A DNA stretch of 60,754 bases, taken from the NCBI RefSeq assembly GCF_000687815.1, contig NZ_JHXU01000005.1, positions 1 to 60,754 of the forward strand, written 5' to 3'. This DNA comes from Mycoplasma elephantis ATCC 51980. Lineage in GTDB: Bacteria > Bacillota_I > Bacilli_A > Mycoplasmatales > Metamycoplasmataceae. Below are positions 13,922-24,171 of this stretch, piece by piece. The notes beneath the pieces are model-generated. The model worked only from the letters and a program-made list of their open reading frames with translations, ran no database searches and was not told the DNA's origin. The number at the start of each line of letters is the position of its first letter. Within the stretch, counting starts at the first letter, position 1. A program made the position numbers and the translations under genes.

Positions 13922-14935
13922 CTAAATCATATTTACTGAACCATGAACATGAAAACATAATATTAATATAGTAAATAAAATACCAACAAATAGCAATAAA
14001 ATTGTTGTTAATCATGTTCTTTTTCCCATTTTATGGTGATAAAATTCAGGTAAAAATTCAATAAGAGCAGTAAATAACATTATGCTTCCCACTATTGCCA
14101 TTATGAATGCTTGTAAAAAATTGTTTTTCATTATAAATGACCCACAATAAATCCCAATAAAGACAAATGGAATTAGTAAAGCTATTGCACAAATTGAGTT
14201 TAAAACAGCAAAAAATGGTTTTATTTTCATTTCTCTTTGTCTATAGAAAAATACAATTTCTTCAGGAACTGTATGTAATACAAATGATATAAAAAAAGCA
14301 ATAGAAATAGTAGAATTTGGGTCCCCCATTATTAATCTATATAAACTTAGACCAATTAATAATCCTTCAGGTACTCTATGACCCAATAATAAAACTAGGG
14401 CAGTTCATTTATTTTTTATATTTTTATTATTATTTTGTAAATCCACAATGTCATTTTTATTAAAAATAACATCGTCATGTATGTGGGTGTGTTCTTCTTC
14501 ACCGTTATGATGACCATGTTCATGAACATGGATAAATACTGAATTTTTTATATCCGATTTTCTTTTAATAATTCATCAAATTAACATTTTAATCATAAAA
14601 GCAATTGATATACCAAGTGTTGCACCACCAAAAACTATAAGAATATTTCCTAAATAAATTTGATTTTGACTAGAAGCTGCATTATAACCCCTACTTGTTA
14701 TTTCTATTGCTTCTCTAAGATATCCAAAACTACCCAATATAACAAACATTCCGGTAACAAATGCGTAAATATAAATTGATAGTTGTTTTTTTGGTTTTTT
14801 AATAAAGAGAGGCACGAGTATAGAAATAACAATAGGTATACTAATCAAAAACAATGAGATAATTAAACCAAAAATAAAAAATACAATATTCTGGTTTTTA
14901 ATATTTTCTTGTAATAGGTTATATAACGAATTCAT
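13922..14935 (-). CDS. ZIP-family metal (zinc) transporter
   Basis: A 337-residue membrane protein joined across TGA Trp codons. It has about eight hydrophobic segments. A cytoplasmic-type loop near residues 137-160 is His-rich (HVHEHGHHNGEEEHTHIH). The two metal-site helices are recognisable: HRVPEGLLIG (HxxPEG, TM4) and HTVPEEIVFF (HxxPEE, TM5), with a further His and Glu near the end (EFLPEFYHH). It should import Zn2+ or a related divalent metal. The start codon shares one base with the stop of the upstream 200-residue lipoprotein gene (TAATG), so it belongs to the long minus-strand operon. Confidence 0.88.
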
Positions 14936-15537
14936 TATTCAACCCCCATTTCTATACTACCTTTATAAAAATAAAGAGGTTCATTTTCATCATTATCAAT
15001 TATTCTTGAAGATATCATAAAATTAAAGCTTAATTTATTATCTTTAAAAGTAATGAATTCATCATCATTATTTTTAATTACAAAAAATTGAAATGACGTT
15101 AAAAATCTATGTTCAGAAAAAATATCATTTGTGGTTTCTTCATGAACGTGATTATAACTACCACCTAAATCCCATCCTTGATGTGGCCTAGTTGCGGTTA
15201 AGCTTATATTTAAATATTTTTTTACAAAATTAATAAATTTATTATTGAATTCATTATTATCTTTTATTTTTAGTAAAACATTAATGTTTTCTGTAATAAA
15301 TTTTTTAATACCAGCCTTGGTTTTGGGTTTTTTATAATTTCAATTAATACTTATTTGTTTTATATTTTTTGATGATACATTTTCAATGTTTTTTTTGTAT
15401 TTTGGAATCATTTCTTTAATTTCATCAAATGTCCAATCCTTTTGTGGAATTTCGCCAGCTAAAAGTGAACATGATGGAATAAATGGGACAAGCGCAATAG
15501 AGTTGAAACAAAAATACTTTAAAAATCTAAGACTCAC
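14935..15537 (-). CDS. Lipoprotein of 200 residues, unknown family
   Basis: The start is GTG at 15537, directly after the stop of the upstream gene (TAAGTG), with AAGGAA five bases before it. The signal peptide has lipobox FIPSC (Cys about residue 23). The mature part includes RPHQGWDLGGSYNHVHEE, a His-containing stretch, and ends with beta-rich sequence. It resembles the C-terminal style of the larger upstream lipoprotein (NHYHDF there, NHVHEE here). It is placed between an Opp-like importer and a ZIP transporter, so metal or oligomer binding at the surface is possible. No family recognised. Confidence 0.7.
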
Positions 15538-17430
15538 TTATTCCTTTCATTTGAAATATTTTATTACATTTTCTGGTGTTAAATCTTTATTTTTTTCCTC
15601 ATCAATTAAATACGATATTGAATTAATGGGATTAACTTGTTCAAGACGTTGCGTATTATCGCATCCTTTGAAACAATTTCATTCAATCACTTTTTCTTGA
15701 TTTTCTTTAGAAAGCATTGATTTCCCCTCTTTATCTAAAAAATCTATTTTTAATTCTATTGTTCCCGGTTTATCTTTTGAAACTTGTATAAAATCGAATT
15801 TTATATCATTTAATAAATCATTTTTATTGTTAGATTTACCTATTAAATACTTAAATATATCTAATCCTAAATATGATTCAAGAATATCTAGTGGTTTTTT
15901 GTTTTCATATATTTTGTAAGCTTCATAATCTTTAATTTTTTTCCCGTCAAAAACATCAATATTATCTTTAAATTTAAATACCTGTATTGACATAAGGGGG
16001 AGTAGTAAGTTTTCAAAAAATTTATTTGGATCAATATAATTCTTTATTGGTAAATCTGATTCTCAAGAATTATTTTTAGCAAATTTTGCATTTCAATCAT
16101 ATTTTTTTGTTGTTTTTTTAAAATCTAGATCAAGAGTTGTTTTATATCCATTAAAGTCATGATAATGATTATTTATATCAATTGAATATCATTTATAATT
16201 ACTTTTTTTACCATCAATTGTTGTTACTTGAATGGTTAATTTAATTAATTTTAATGAATTATTTAGATATCTATTATCAATTTTTTTATCAATAATTTTA
16301 TATTCTTTGTCAATATGTTTTCTAAATTCGGGGACTGGAATATAAAAATTATTTTCTTTATTTTTTAAAAACCATAAAAAACTTTTTGCTGTTGTTCATT
16401 CATAGTTATTTCCCGGGCTAACAAAACTTTCATAATAATTATTTTTTTTAAATAAATTGTCTTTAAGTCTTAAAAATGACACATCAGGGTAAAAATTTGT
16501 GTTAACATATTCGTTAAAAAGTATTTCATCATCATCAATATTTAAGGTAGAAAAATAATTATTTAGGCTATTGTAATTTTTAAAAATATTTTCATAATTT
16601 TTTATATTATATGGAGTATTTTCAAGTAAATAATTACCATCAATACCCCCTAAAATAAATTGCTTTTCTCTGTTTGTTTTGCTAATTAATGAATTTCCCA
16701 TTTGATCAATAAAGTCAATTGAAATAACTGGAGCATTTTTGTAATTATTTGGATCAATAGATTCGATAAAATTTATGGGGGTTATTTTAATTTTGCTAAT
16801 TTTGGGTAAATCCCCAAAATCATAGTCATTTATATAAAAAAGCGCCAAATCTTCTCAATATGATATTTGTTCTTTATTTTTTATTCAAGCCTTAGCTCTG
16901 ATTCATTTTGTTGGAATAAAATATGGTAATGTTTGGTTTCATTTATCGTGTAATCCAATTCTACAAATTTCACTAATAATAGAATTTATTTTCGGATAAC
17001 ATAGGTCGTTATGAAATTTTTCATCATTTTTTTCGAAACAATCTATTTTTTCATCAAATAAAAAATCATATTCAAAATTTTTTGTTTTTCCAGTCTTTGA
17101 TATTTCAATGAATCTATTGTTATCATCATCTGAATACAAGTTCAATTTATATGGTTCACGAGTCTTATAATCATATATATTATTTTTTACCTTAATAGTA
17201 TTATTGCCCAGAAAAGTAAAATCATTTTTACTAATGTTAACAAAAAGATTAGTATATTTATTTAATATTTTAAGTTGTTCTTTTGTGTAAATTTTTTTGT
17301 AATCATAACTGTAGTTTTGTAGTAATGGTAAATTATTTTGTTCAAAGTTAAAAGTTTTACTATTGCATGCAATAGTAAAAATATGCATAAAGAAAAATAG
17401 TAAAATAGTAAAAATCTTTCTTTTCCTCAT
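15538..17430 (-). CDS. Large lipoprotein (630 residues) with internal repeat
   Basis: Three open segments join across TGA Trp codons with no other stop. The signal peptide MRKRKIFTILLFFFMHIF ends in lipobox FTIAC. Two related segments occur: ISIDFIDQMGNSLISKTNREK near residue 255 and LKIDFLDKEGKSMLSKENQEK near residue 570. This suggests a duplicated domain, a pattern seen in mycoplasma surface lipoproteins. It contains NHYHDFNG and a CFKGC pair near the C-terminus. It starts seven bases after the OppA-like gene with AGGAAG as ribosome binding site. It is probably a surface accessory of the importer; function unknown. Confidence 0.75.
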
Positions 17431-17437
17431 AATCTTC

Positions 17438-19666
17438 CTATCTACTTAATATTTTAATATCTTCAAAATAAACAAGATCATCTTCTCTTGTTGGTTTTGA
17501 AAAATGCGATTGTATTAATTCATAATTTAATAACAAGTTTAGATTAATATAACGATCAATTCTATATGGTGCAGCATATGAATTTTTTATATCATTGATC
17601 AATAGAATTATATGAAAATAAGAATTATCATAATGGTATTTTGACACAAGAGTCTCGATTAAATAGTTAATATTTTTATTTTGGTTTTTCTTTGAAATGG
17701 TTTGAAGTATTTCATCTAGTGTTTTAGATTTTAATTCATTTATATCGTCATTATTAAAATTTAATTTTTCAAAAAAATAATTTTTAAATTGGTTCAATTT
17801 TTCTAAGCAATTTATGTCTGAATTATAATGAATTAGATTTAATATTAAATTATTTTGTTTTGATAAAAGTAATGAAGTTAAAAAAGAGTTTGTATCAGTA
17901 TCTTCAAAATTTATAATTTTATAACCCATTTTTTGAATATTTTTAATGTTTTTATCAACTTTAATGTTTATTTTTAGTCTTTTGTCGATTGATTTAAATA
18001 TTTCATCTAGTGTATCTATAATTTTTTTATCTAAATAATCAAGAAAAGGAATATCAAATTCTATTATTTCCTTATTATTTAAATTATTATCTTCGTAAAA
18101 TTTATCCAATATTTTTTTAATGCTATTTCTGATTTCATCAAAATAACAGGATTTAAATTGTTTGGTTATATCTTTTATGTTTTCGATTGAATAATAATGC
18201 TTAAAATTCTCATCTACAAAGTAATCTTTTGTTACCAATTTGCTTGAAGTATTGTTATATAAAAATAATTTATCTTTTATTACATGAGGAAATGCGGATT
18301 TTATATTTGTATAATTTGAGTTTTTATTATTTGATATCTTAGCATACGGGTTGATAAAATTATCATAATATTGAGTTTTATTGTATGTGTATGATAAAGT
18401 ATATTTATTAATAATTTGTGAAATATTATTTCTAAAAATAAAACCTAAACCGTTATAAAAGTTATTATAATCAATTTTTTTTAAATATTCTTTACCATAC
18501 ATCAAAATTGCGTAATTTTTACTAAATGTAGTATTTTCAAAATTTGGACAATCATCATAAAATAATGGAGGAGATTCATTTTTTGTGTTGTTAATAATGT
18601 TTAATTTATAAACACCATTATCGTATAAACTAAGAATATTTGCTTGTTGCGAATCATTAAAAATACTTATGTTTTGAGAAGAAATAAGACCTTGATTAAA
18701 TGAATTTAAAAGATGGTTCCTATATGAATTTATATCTACACTACCGGCAGCGTTATATTTAATAATTACTTTTTTTATTTGAGTATATTTATTAATAGAT
18801 ATGTAGATCATTTTCTCTAAATCACATTTATTTAACACATATGAACCAGCATATAAAAATTTTGAAATATCAGTGTTTTCCTTTATTTTCTCTTGAAAAA
18901 TGAATGAAAATGCCTTATTTTTTATTATCTCATTTATAAATAATTCAGTTCTTAATTTTTTATTGTCAATATCAAAATTAATAGTATTATTTTTAAAATT
19001 TTCTTCTTTTAAAATTGTGTTAGTAAACCCTAATGCATTTAAATAATTTTTTTCCTGATCTTTAATGCATTTTTTTAATGAATACAACAAATTATGCGCA
19101 TCAATTTTGTGTTGCGTTTTTTCGCCTAAATAGTTATAAAAAAATAAATTATCTTTCAACACAAATGTTATTTTTTTTGCTATTTTTAATTTGTTTATAA
19201 AATTATCTGAGTTAATAGATTTATTGTTTTGGGATTTTTGTTTGTATACAGGATTTAAGAAACCGGCTCCATAGTCTTCTTTTATATTGTTTAGCATTTT
19301 GCCATCTGAATCATCATCATCGAAAATAAATTTGTTTTTATCATCAAAAATAATAATTTGTTTTGCTAATCCAAATGATAAGCGCTTTTTAGATGTTTCT
19401 TTAAAATAACTATTTAGTGAATCATATACTGATTCTCCCTCATACTTTCATCTTATTAAATAATTTCCAGTTAGGGAATCATGAATTGTTTTTCTTTCAC
19501 TAAATTCTTGACCATATAATGGTATTTTGTTAAAATAAGGATTACTTTCATTTTTTTCAATTATATAAACATCATTTGACACAAAAGTAGAAGATGAACA
19601 TGATGTTATGAATGGGGTGATAGTCAGCGGCGTAGATAATGTTATAAATATTTTTAATTTATTCAT
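17438..19666 (-). CDS. OppA-like substrate-binding lipoprotein
   Basis: A 742-residue lipoprotein: signal peptide with ITPFITSC lipobox, then a long mixed alpha/beta body. Identification rests mainly on context, since it directly follows and overlaps OppC- and OppB-like permease genes. It also rests on size, typical of the large solute-binding (SBP_bac_5) lipoproteins of mycoplasma Opp systems. Internal features such as NHLLNSFNQGL and FYNGLGFIFRNNISQI are compatible with that family. Ligand unknown: peptide is the default, but the neighbouring MupG and ROK genes raise the possibility of a glycopeptide or sugar. An AGAGG ribosome binding site precedes the ATG. Confidence 0.7.
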
Positions 19667-20753
19667 AAATACCTCTTTTAGGCTCGTATATTTTATTTAA
19701 TTCTACAGAAATAAATTTAAAACTAAAAGTAAGTGAGGTAGTGATTATTGATGTTGTTATTAAATAATAAGGATTTTTATCAAATAATTGAATACCTTCT
19801 TTTATAATTAAGCCAAATGTTAAATTATTTGAATTATCAATTGAGAAAATTGAAATAGCGCTATATGAAACAAGTATTAAAGAAAAGTGTTCAATAATTT
19901 GTATTAACTGCGAATTAATAACTGGCATTAATAATGTTTTTCATAGTAAATTATATTTACTAAAACCAATAGCTATATCAGCCATAACATATTCTTCATT
20001 TAAAACAGATAATGTTTTATTATATGCGTTACAAAATAATATTAAACTACTAATAATTGTGAAAATTAGTATCGCATTTATAAAAGAATTTTTAAAAATC
20101 AAGAATAAAATAACTGAAAGAATTAAGTAAGGCACAATTGTAAATGTGGTAAAAAGATTATTAATAAATTTGCTTAATCTTTTTCTTATATAAAGAGCAA
20201 TTATTAAAGCGCTGAAAGTTGAAAGTATAAGTGCAAATGTTATTGAAATTAAAGCAATTAATAAAATATTTAATTGTGAATGTATAATTCTTGAAAAAAT
20301 ATCGATACCATATGAATTTGTGCCAAGAATATGAACCAAATTTTTATCATCAATTATTTTGTATGCATTATAAGATACGTTATAAAGATTACTGCCAATT
20401 ATTTTATTTATAAATACACTATCATTGTATTGATTTGCTAGTTTTTTAAAAAGCTCAAGTTTTGGTCCTGGTAAAATTTGTTCATTCTTAAATGGTGTTA
20501 TTTCACTAGGTAATTCCTTATTCAGAAAAAGAGCATTATTTATTGGTTTATTAGGTTCTTCATTATAAAAAATGTAAGAAAGTATTAGGAAAATAAAGAC
20601 AATTAAAAAAATAGTTAATGAAACAATTAATGTTTTATTTTTTAATATTCTTAAAAAATATCTTTTTTTCTGACTAATAGGAATTACTAATTCGTTATAA
20701 ATATTTTTTTTAGTAACAAATTTTAGTAGTTCTATCTCCTTATCTTTTTTCAT
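19659..20753 (-). CDS. ABC transporter permease, OppC-like
   Basis: A 364-residue protein. There is an N-terminal cytoplasmic tail of about 45 residues, one membrane segment, a large extracellular loop (about 60-140) and then five more segments: the DppC/OppC layout. The EAA-type coupling loop is visible (EEYVMADIAIGFSKYNLLWK). The ATG at 20753 is chosen over an in-frame TTG at 20765 because GAAAGG lies four bases before it. It overlaps the end of the OppB gene by 22 bases and the start of the OppA gene by eight. The DppC-type motif HILGTNSYGIDIFSRI supports the call. Confidence 0.85.
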
Positions 20754-21670
20754 AAAACCTTTCAATTTATTATATTGTTTTTAAAATTTTGTGGCATAGC
20801 TAGAAAAACAATAAAGTCACAAATGCCCTTAATTAAAGAAATAAATACTATATTTAATAGAATTGAATATATTAGTAAATTGAAATAATTGGGATTATCT
20901 AAATATTGAAATAAAAATGATTGCCCAGAAATATAAAAAAAACGCTCAACAATCATTGTGTAACTAATTAAGTAAATATATATGAAAATTACTTTCTCAA
21001 GATAAGCAATAATTCAATTTTTTAAAACAATTTTATTAAAAAGTTTAAATTTATTAAAGCCATTAGCTTTTAACATAAGATAATAATCGCTTTGAATTAT
21101 ATTATTTAGTATTTGATAATTAATACTGATGCAAATAGGTAAAATAGTAATGACTAATATTATTATAGGAAATATTAATGAAATAAATGCATTGAATAAA
21201 CTCCCATAATAAGGTTGAATATAAGTTGTTGGCAAATTAATGTTTGAAGCAGTTATTATGCCAAGTGGGCATAAAATAAAGATTGGTAATGAACCAAAAA
21301 TGAATGCGAAAAATTTAAAAAATGAAGAGCTAATATTTTTTTTATTTATGCATAATGAATAACTAATAAAAAATGAAATAAAAAAACTAATAAAAAATGA
21401 AATATTTATTAAAAAAAAAGAAAATTTAAAATACGAAAAATATATTTTTTCAACAGAAATACTTGTATTTATATTGATGTCACCATAATTTAGTCTAAAT
21501 AAATTAATGATATATTGAAGTGAATTTGCTACATTAATATTTTTTAATACAAATCCACTTAAAAGTAAATGTAAGCAAAAAATAGCAATTAAAATTATTG
21601 CTAAGTACATTAAAATTTGCTTTATTAAATAACTAAAATATGAACTAATGTTGGCAAGCATTATATCCAA
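20732..21670 (-). CDS. ABC transporter permease, OppB-like
   Basis: A 312-residue membrane protein. The N-terminal hydrophobic segment is followed by about five more. The coupling loop is YYLMLKANGFNKFKLFNKI, matching the OppB pattern where the loop usually reads AKGL. The frame continues through two TGA codons past 20762 to a TAG at 20734-20732. OppD and OppF ATPases are not encoded in this window, so the transporter must use ATPases from elsewhere or the operon is a partial copy. Confidence 0.82.
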
Positions 21671-21708
21671 TCTACATTTCTATTATATCAAATATATGTA
21701 AACACTCT

Positions 21709-22527
21709 TTAATAACCATTTATTAAAAAATTTAAGCCAATTAATGCGGAATCATCATCTAATTCTTCAATTTTAAAGGTTACGTTTTTAAGCATAAACT
21801 CACCTAAATATAATTTTGTTTTTTCAATAGCTTTATTAATAAATCATTTGTTTTTTCTAGAGATTGAACCACCAAAAACAAATAGGTTTGGATTAATTAA
21901 AACAATACTAGAACATATAGCTTTCGATAACGCCTCTATGGCATCGTCTATAATTTGTTTTATTTCTAAATTTGTGTCATATTTTTTGAATATATCTTGT
22001 GGTTCCAAGTTTATATTAAGTTCTTGGCATCTCTTTTTGATGCCGTTGCCAGAACATACCTTGTACATTTCTTGTTTATTATAAACACTAGATCAAGGAG
22101 AATTGTATACTATTTGAGCTTTATTGTTTGCGCCATAAAATATTTTATTATTAATTATTAAACCTGCTCCAAAACCTGTGCTAATAGTAAAAAATTGGGT
22201 TATATCATTTTTATTTTGTTTAAAATAAAAATGATTTGCTATAGCCATTGCACTACTATCTCTTGCGCACAATACTTTTTTTATTTTTGAATTATTTAAA
22301 ATGTAATTTTTTAATGAAACATTTTGTCATTTTGGTAAATTGGTAGATTTTAAAATTATTCCATTTTCATAATCCGCAATACCAGGAAAACACATAGCAA
22401 TTTTACTTATTTTATTTTTTTCGCAAAAGGAAATAATTAGATATTTTTCTTTTAATTTAATTTGATTATCTTGAAACATTGCGATACGTAAATTTGTCCC
22501 CCCAATATCTATGCATGCACATTTCAT
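21709..22527 (-). CDS. ROK-family sugar kinase
   Basis: A 272-residue protein. The N-terminal phosphate-binding motif is DIGGTNLRIAMF; CFPGIAD follows; the catalytic Asp sits in CARDSSAMAIANH; the second ATP region is ISTGFGAGLIINNKIFYGANN. ROK members include gluco-, manno- and N-acetylmannosamine kinases. Two usual features are poor: the GEIGH metal-ligand segment is missing after the FYGA motif, and the CxCG-x2-GC zinc motif is reduced to CSGNGIKKRC. The substrate is therefore unclear. Its ATG shares a base with the MupG-like stop (TAATG), so kinase and glycosidase are coupled. Confidence 0.8.
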
Positions 22528-23573
22528 TATTTTATTTCCTTTACAAATTTAATTTTTCTATCTCTCTTTATAACTTTCAAAAGTTCAATATAATCTGGTT
22601 GTATATTTGCAATTAAATTTATTTTAGGGTCGGCGCAAAAGTCATCATTTGTTATTTGAATTTCTCCAGTATACCTTCCATAATTTATATTATCAATAGT
22701 AATAGATCCTAATTTTCTTTCTTTATTATTGTTAAAAGGAGCTACATCTTTTCCTTTTCTTGAAAAAACCCTACTTTCAGCAATTCTAAATAGATTTTTG
22801 GGCGAATCATGTCTAATTGTGAACGTTTTATTAATTATCTCTTCATCCTTTATGTTAATTAAAGGCAAGATTATAACCTTATTTTCATCATATTCGTTAA
22901 TAAGTTCTACTTGGGTCTTGCTTATTATTCCATCACCAACAAAAATATTAGTAATTCCACATAATTCATTTAATAAAACATATGAAACATAAGGCTTTAA
23001 ATATCTTTGATTTTCAAGTGTTGGCAAACCTTGAAAAATAGGTCCTCTTTTTTCTAAGTCTGTGCTTATAAATGTAAGTATATCTACATTATATTTTCTT
23101 AAATTATTATTAATTTCATTAAAAAACTCAATATCTAAACCAGTTTCTGGTCTTGGATAATAATTATGCATTGCAATTATTTTAATATTATTTCTTTTAT
23201 AAATTTCTAAATCATTAATAGTTATTCCAGTAGCATTAACACAAAGAGGAACTAACTTAGAAATTTCAATTAATTGTTTTATATCAAAGCCATAATCTAC
23301 TCTAAATCAATCTACAAGCTTATTCTTGCTCAAGTATTCAAAAAAATCGTTTCCAAAAAACTCTAAATTCTTAATTGAAACATCACTTATTATTTTGTAA
23401 CCTTTTTGCTTTATTTTTTTGCATAAATTAAATATATCATTTCTAGTTATTTTCCCCATTTCTTCTTCTATATGAAAAGAAGTAAAAATTTTAATATTTT
23501 TACCTTTTACATTTGGTAAATTATCATAATACCTATCAATATTGCTTAAAAAAATTGAGTAATTTATTGGCAT
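22527..23573 (-). CDS. MupG-like 6-phospho-N-acetylmuramidase family protein (DUF871)
   Basis: A 348-residue protein. The TIM-barrel part contains FTSFHIEEE, the SDVS strand after KGYKII, FRVDYGFD and the family hallmark HNYYPRPETGLD. The C-terminal cyclophilin-like domain has LGSITIDNINYGRYTGEIQI. This architecture is that of the DUF871/MupG family, whose characterised members cleave MurNAc-6-phosphate disaccharides during cell-wall recycling. A mycoplasma has no wall, so the substrate may be scavenged muropeptide sugar or another 6-phospho-disaccharide. It heads the long operon ahead of a ROK kinase. AAAAGGA before the ATG supports the start. Confidence 0.85.
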
Positions 23574-23594
23574 AAAATCCTTTTGTCGTTTTAA

Positions 23595-23669
23595 TAATTA
23601 TATTATTTATAATTAAAAATCTATGTTTTTTATATTTTAAGAATTTTTTTCAATATATATATATATATA
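23595..23669. promoter_or_regulatory. Intergenic promoter region with AT repeat
   Basis: Between the divergent MupG-like gene and the 130-residue membrane gene. It holds a minus-strand TATAAT (23602-23597) inside an imperfect palindrome TAATTATA-n5-TATAATTA. It also has an uninterrupted AT dinucleotide run (about 23653-23669) just upstream of the plus-strand gene. Confidence 0.4.
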
Positions 23670-23707
23670 ATTATTTAGTATTTATAAAAAAAGAAGGTGG
23701 GGTATAA

Positions 23708-24100
23708 ATGAATACAAATTATAAGTCATCAAAAGATATATCGTTAGCGGCTATTATTATAAGTTTTTTAGGGATTTTATTACCTATATTATTTTCTATA
23801 ATTTTGGTATATTTTATCCAGATTGTAAAATCATCACCGACGAATACACAAGATGAAAAAGAATTAACTGTTATTTTAGGGGCGGCACTTCTTATTTTTT
23901 ATCAATTATTCTTTGGTTTAGGGGTTGCTGGTTTTGTTCTTTATATAATGACATTAGTAAATTCTTTCGCAGAACTCAAGGAAAAACGAACCGGTTCTAT
24001 TTTAATGTTGGTAGGATTTTTTGTTCCTATCGTTGGTTGGATTGGGCTATTTAAAGTATATTTTGCATATAAAAAGAAATGTGATAATAAAAATGAATAA
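23708..24100 (+). CDS. Small four-helix membrane protein, unknown
   Basis: A 130-residue protein with four hydrophobic segments at about 12-35, 52-68, 70-90 and 97-118 and a charged C-terminus (KKKCDNKNE). It has a strong ribosome binding site (AAGAAGGTGG). No TGA codons occur. The layout resembles small DUF4870- or Tic20-like membrane proteins, but I cannot assign it. It is a monocistronic unit between two minus-strand operons, closed by a strong terminator. Confidence 0.75.
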   Translation: MNTNYKSSKDISLAAIIISFLGILLPILFSIILVYFIQIVKSSPTNTQDEKELTVILGAALLIFYQLFFGLGVAGFVLYIMTLVNSFAELKEKRTGSILMLVGFFVPIVGWIGLFKVYFAYKKKCDNKNE

Positions 24101-24132
24101 TTAAAAACACAAATGCTAATTTGTGTTTTTAA
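24101..24132. terminator. Bidirectional terminator
   Basis: A perfect 14-bp stem TTAAAAACACAAAT / ATTTGTGTTTTTAA with a four-base loop, between converging genes. Confidence 0.85.
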
Positions 24133-24171
24133 TTATTTGTAGTAGCATTATAAATATATGTAAAACTACGT

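Noticed and set aside
23595-23615. Operator palindrome before the MupG-like gene
   Set aside because: TAATTATA-n5-TATAATTA is built from the -10 itself in very AT-rich sequence and has no second copy, so chance is likely.
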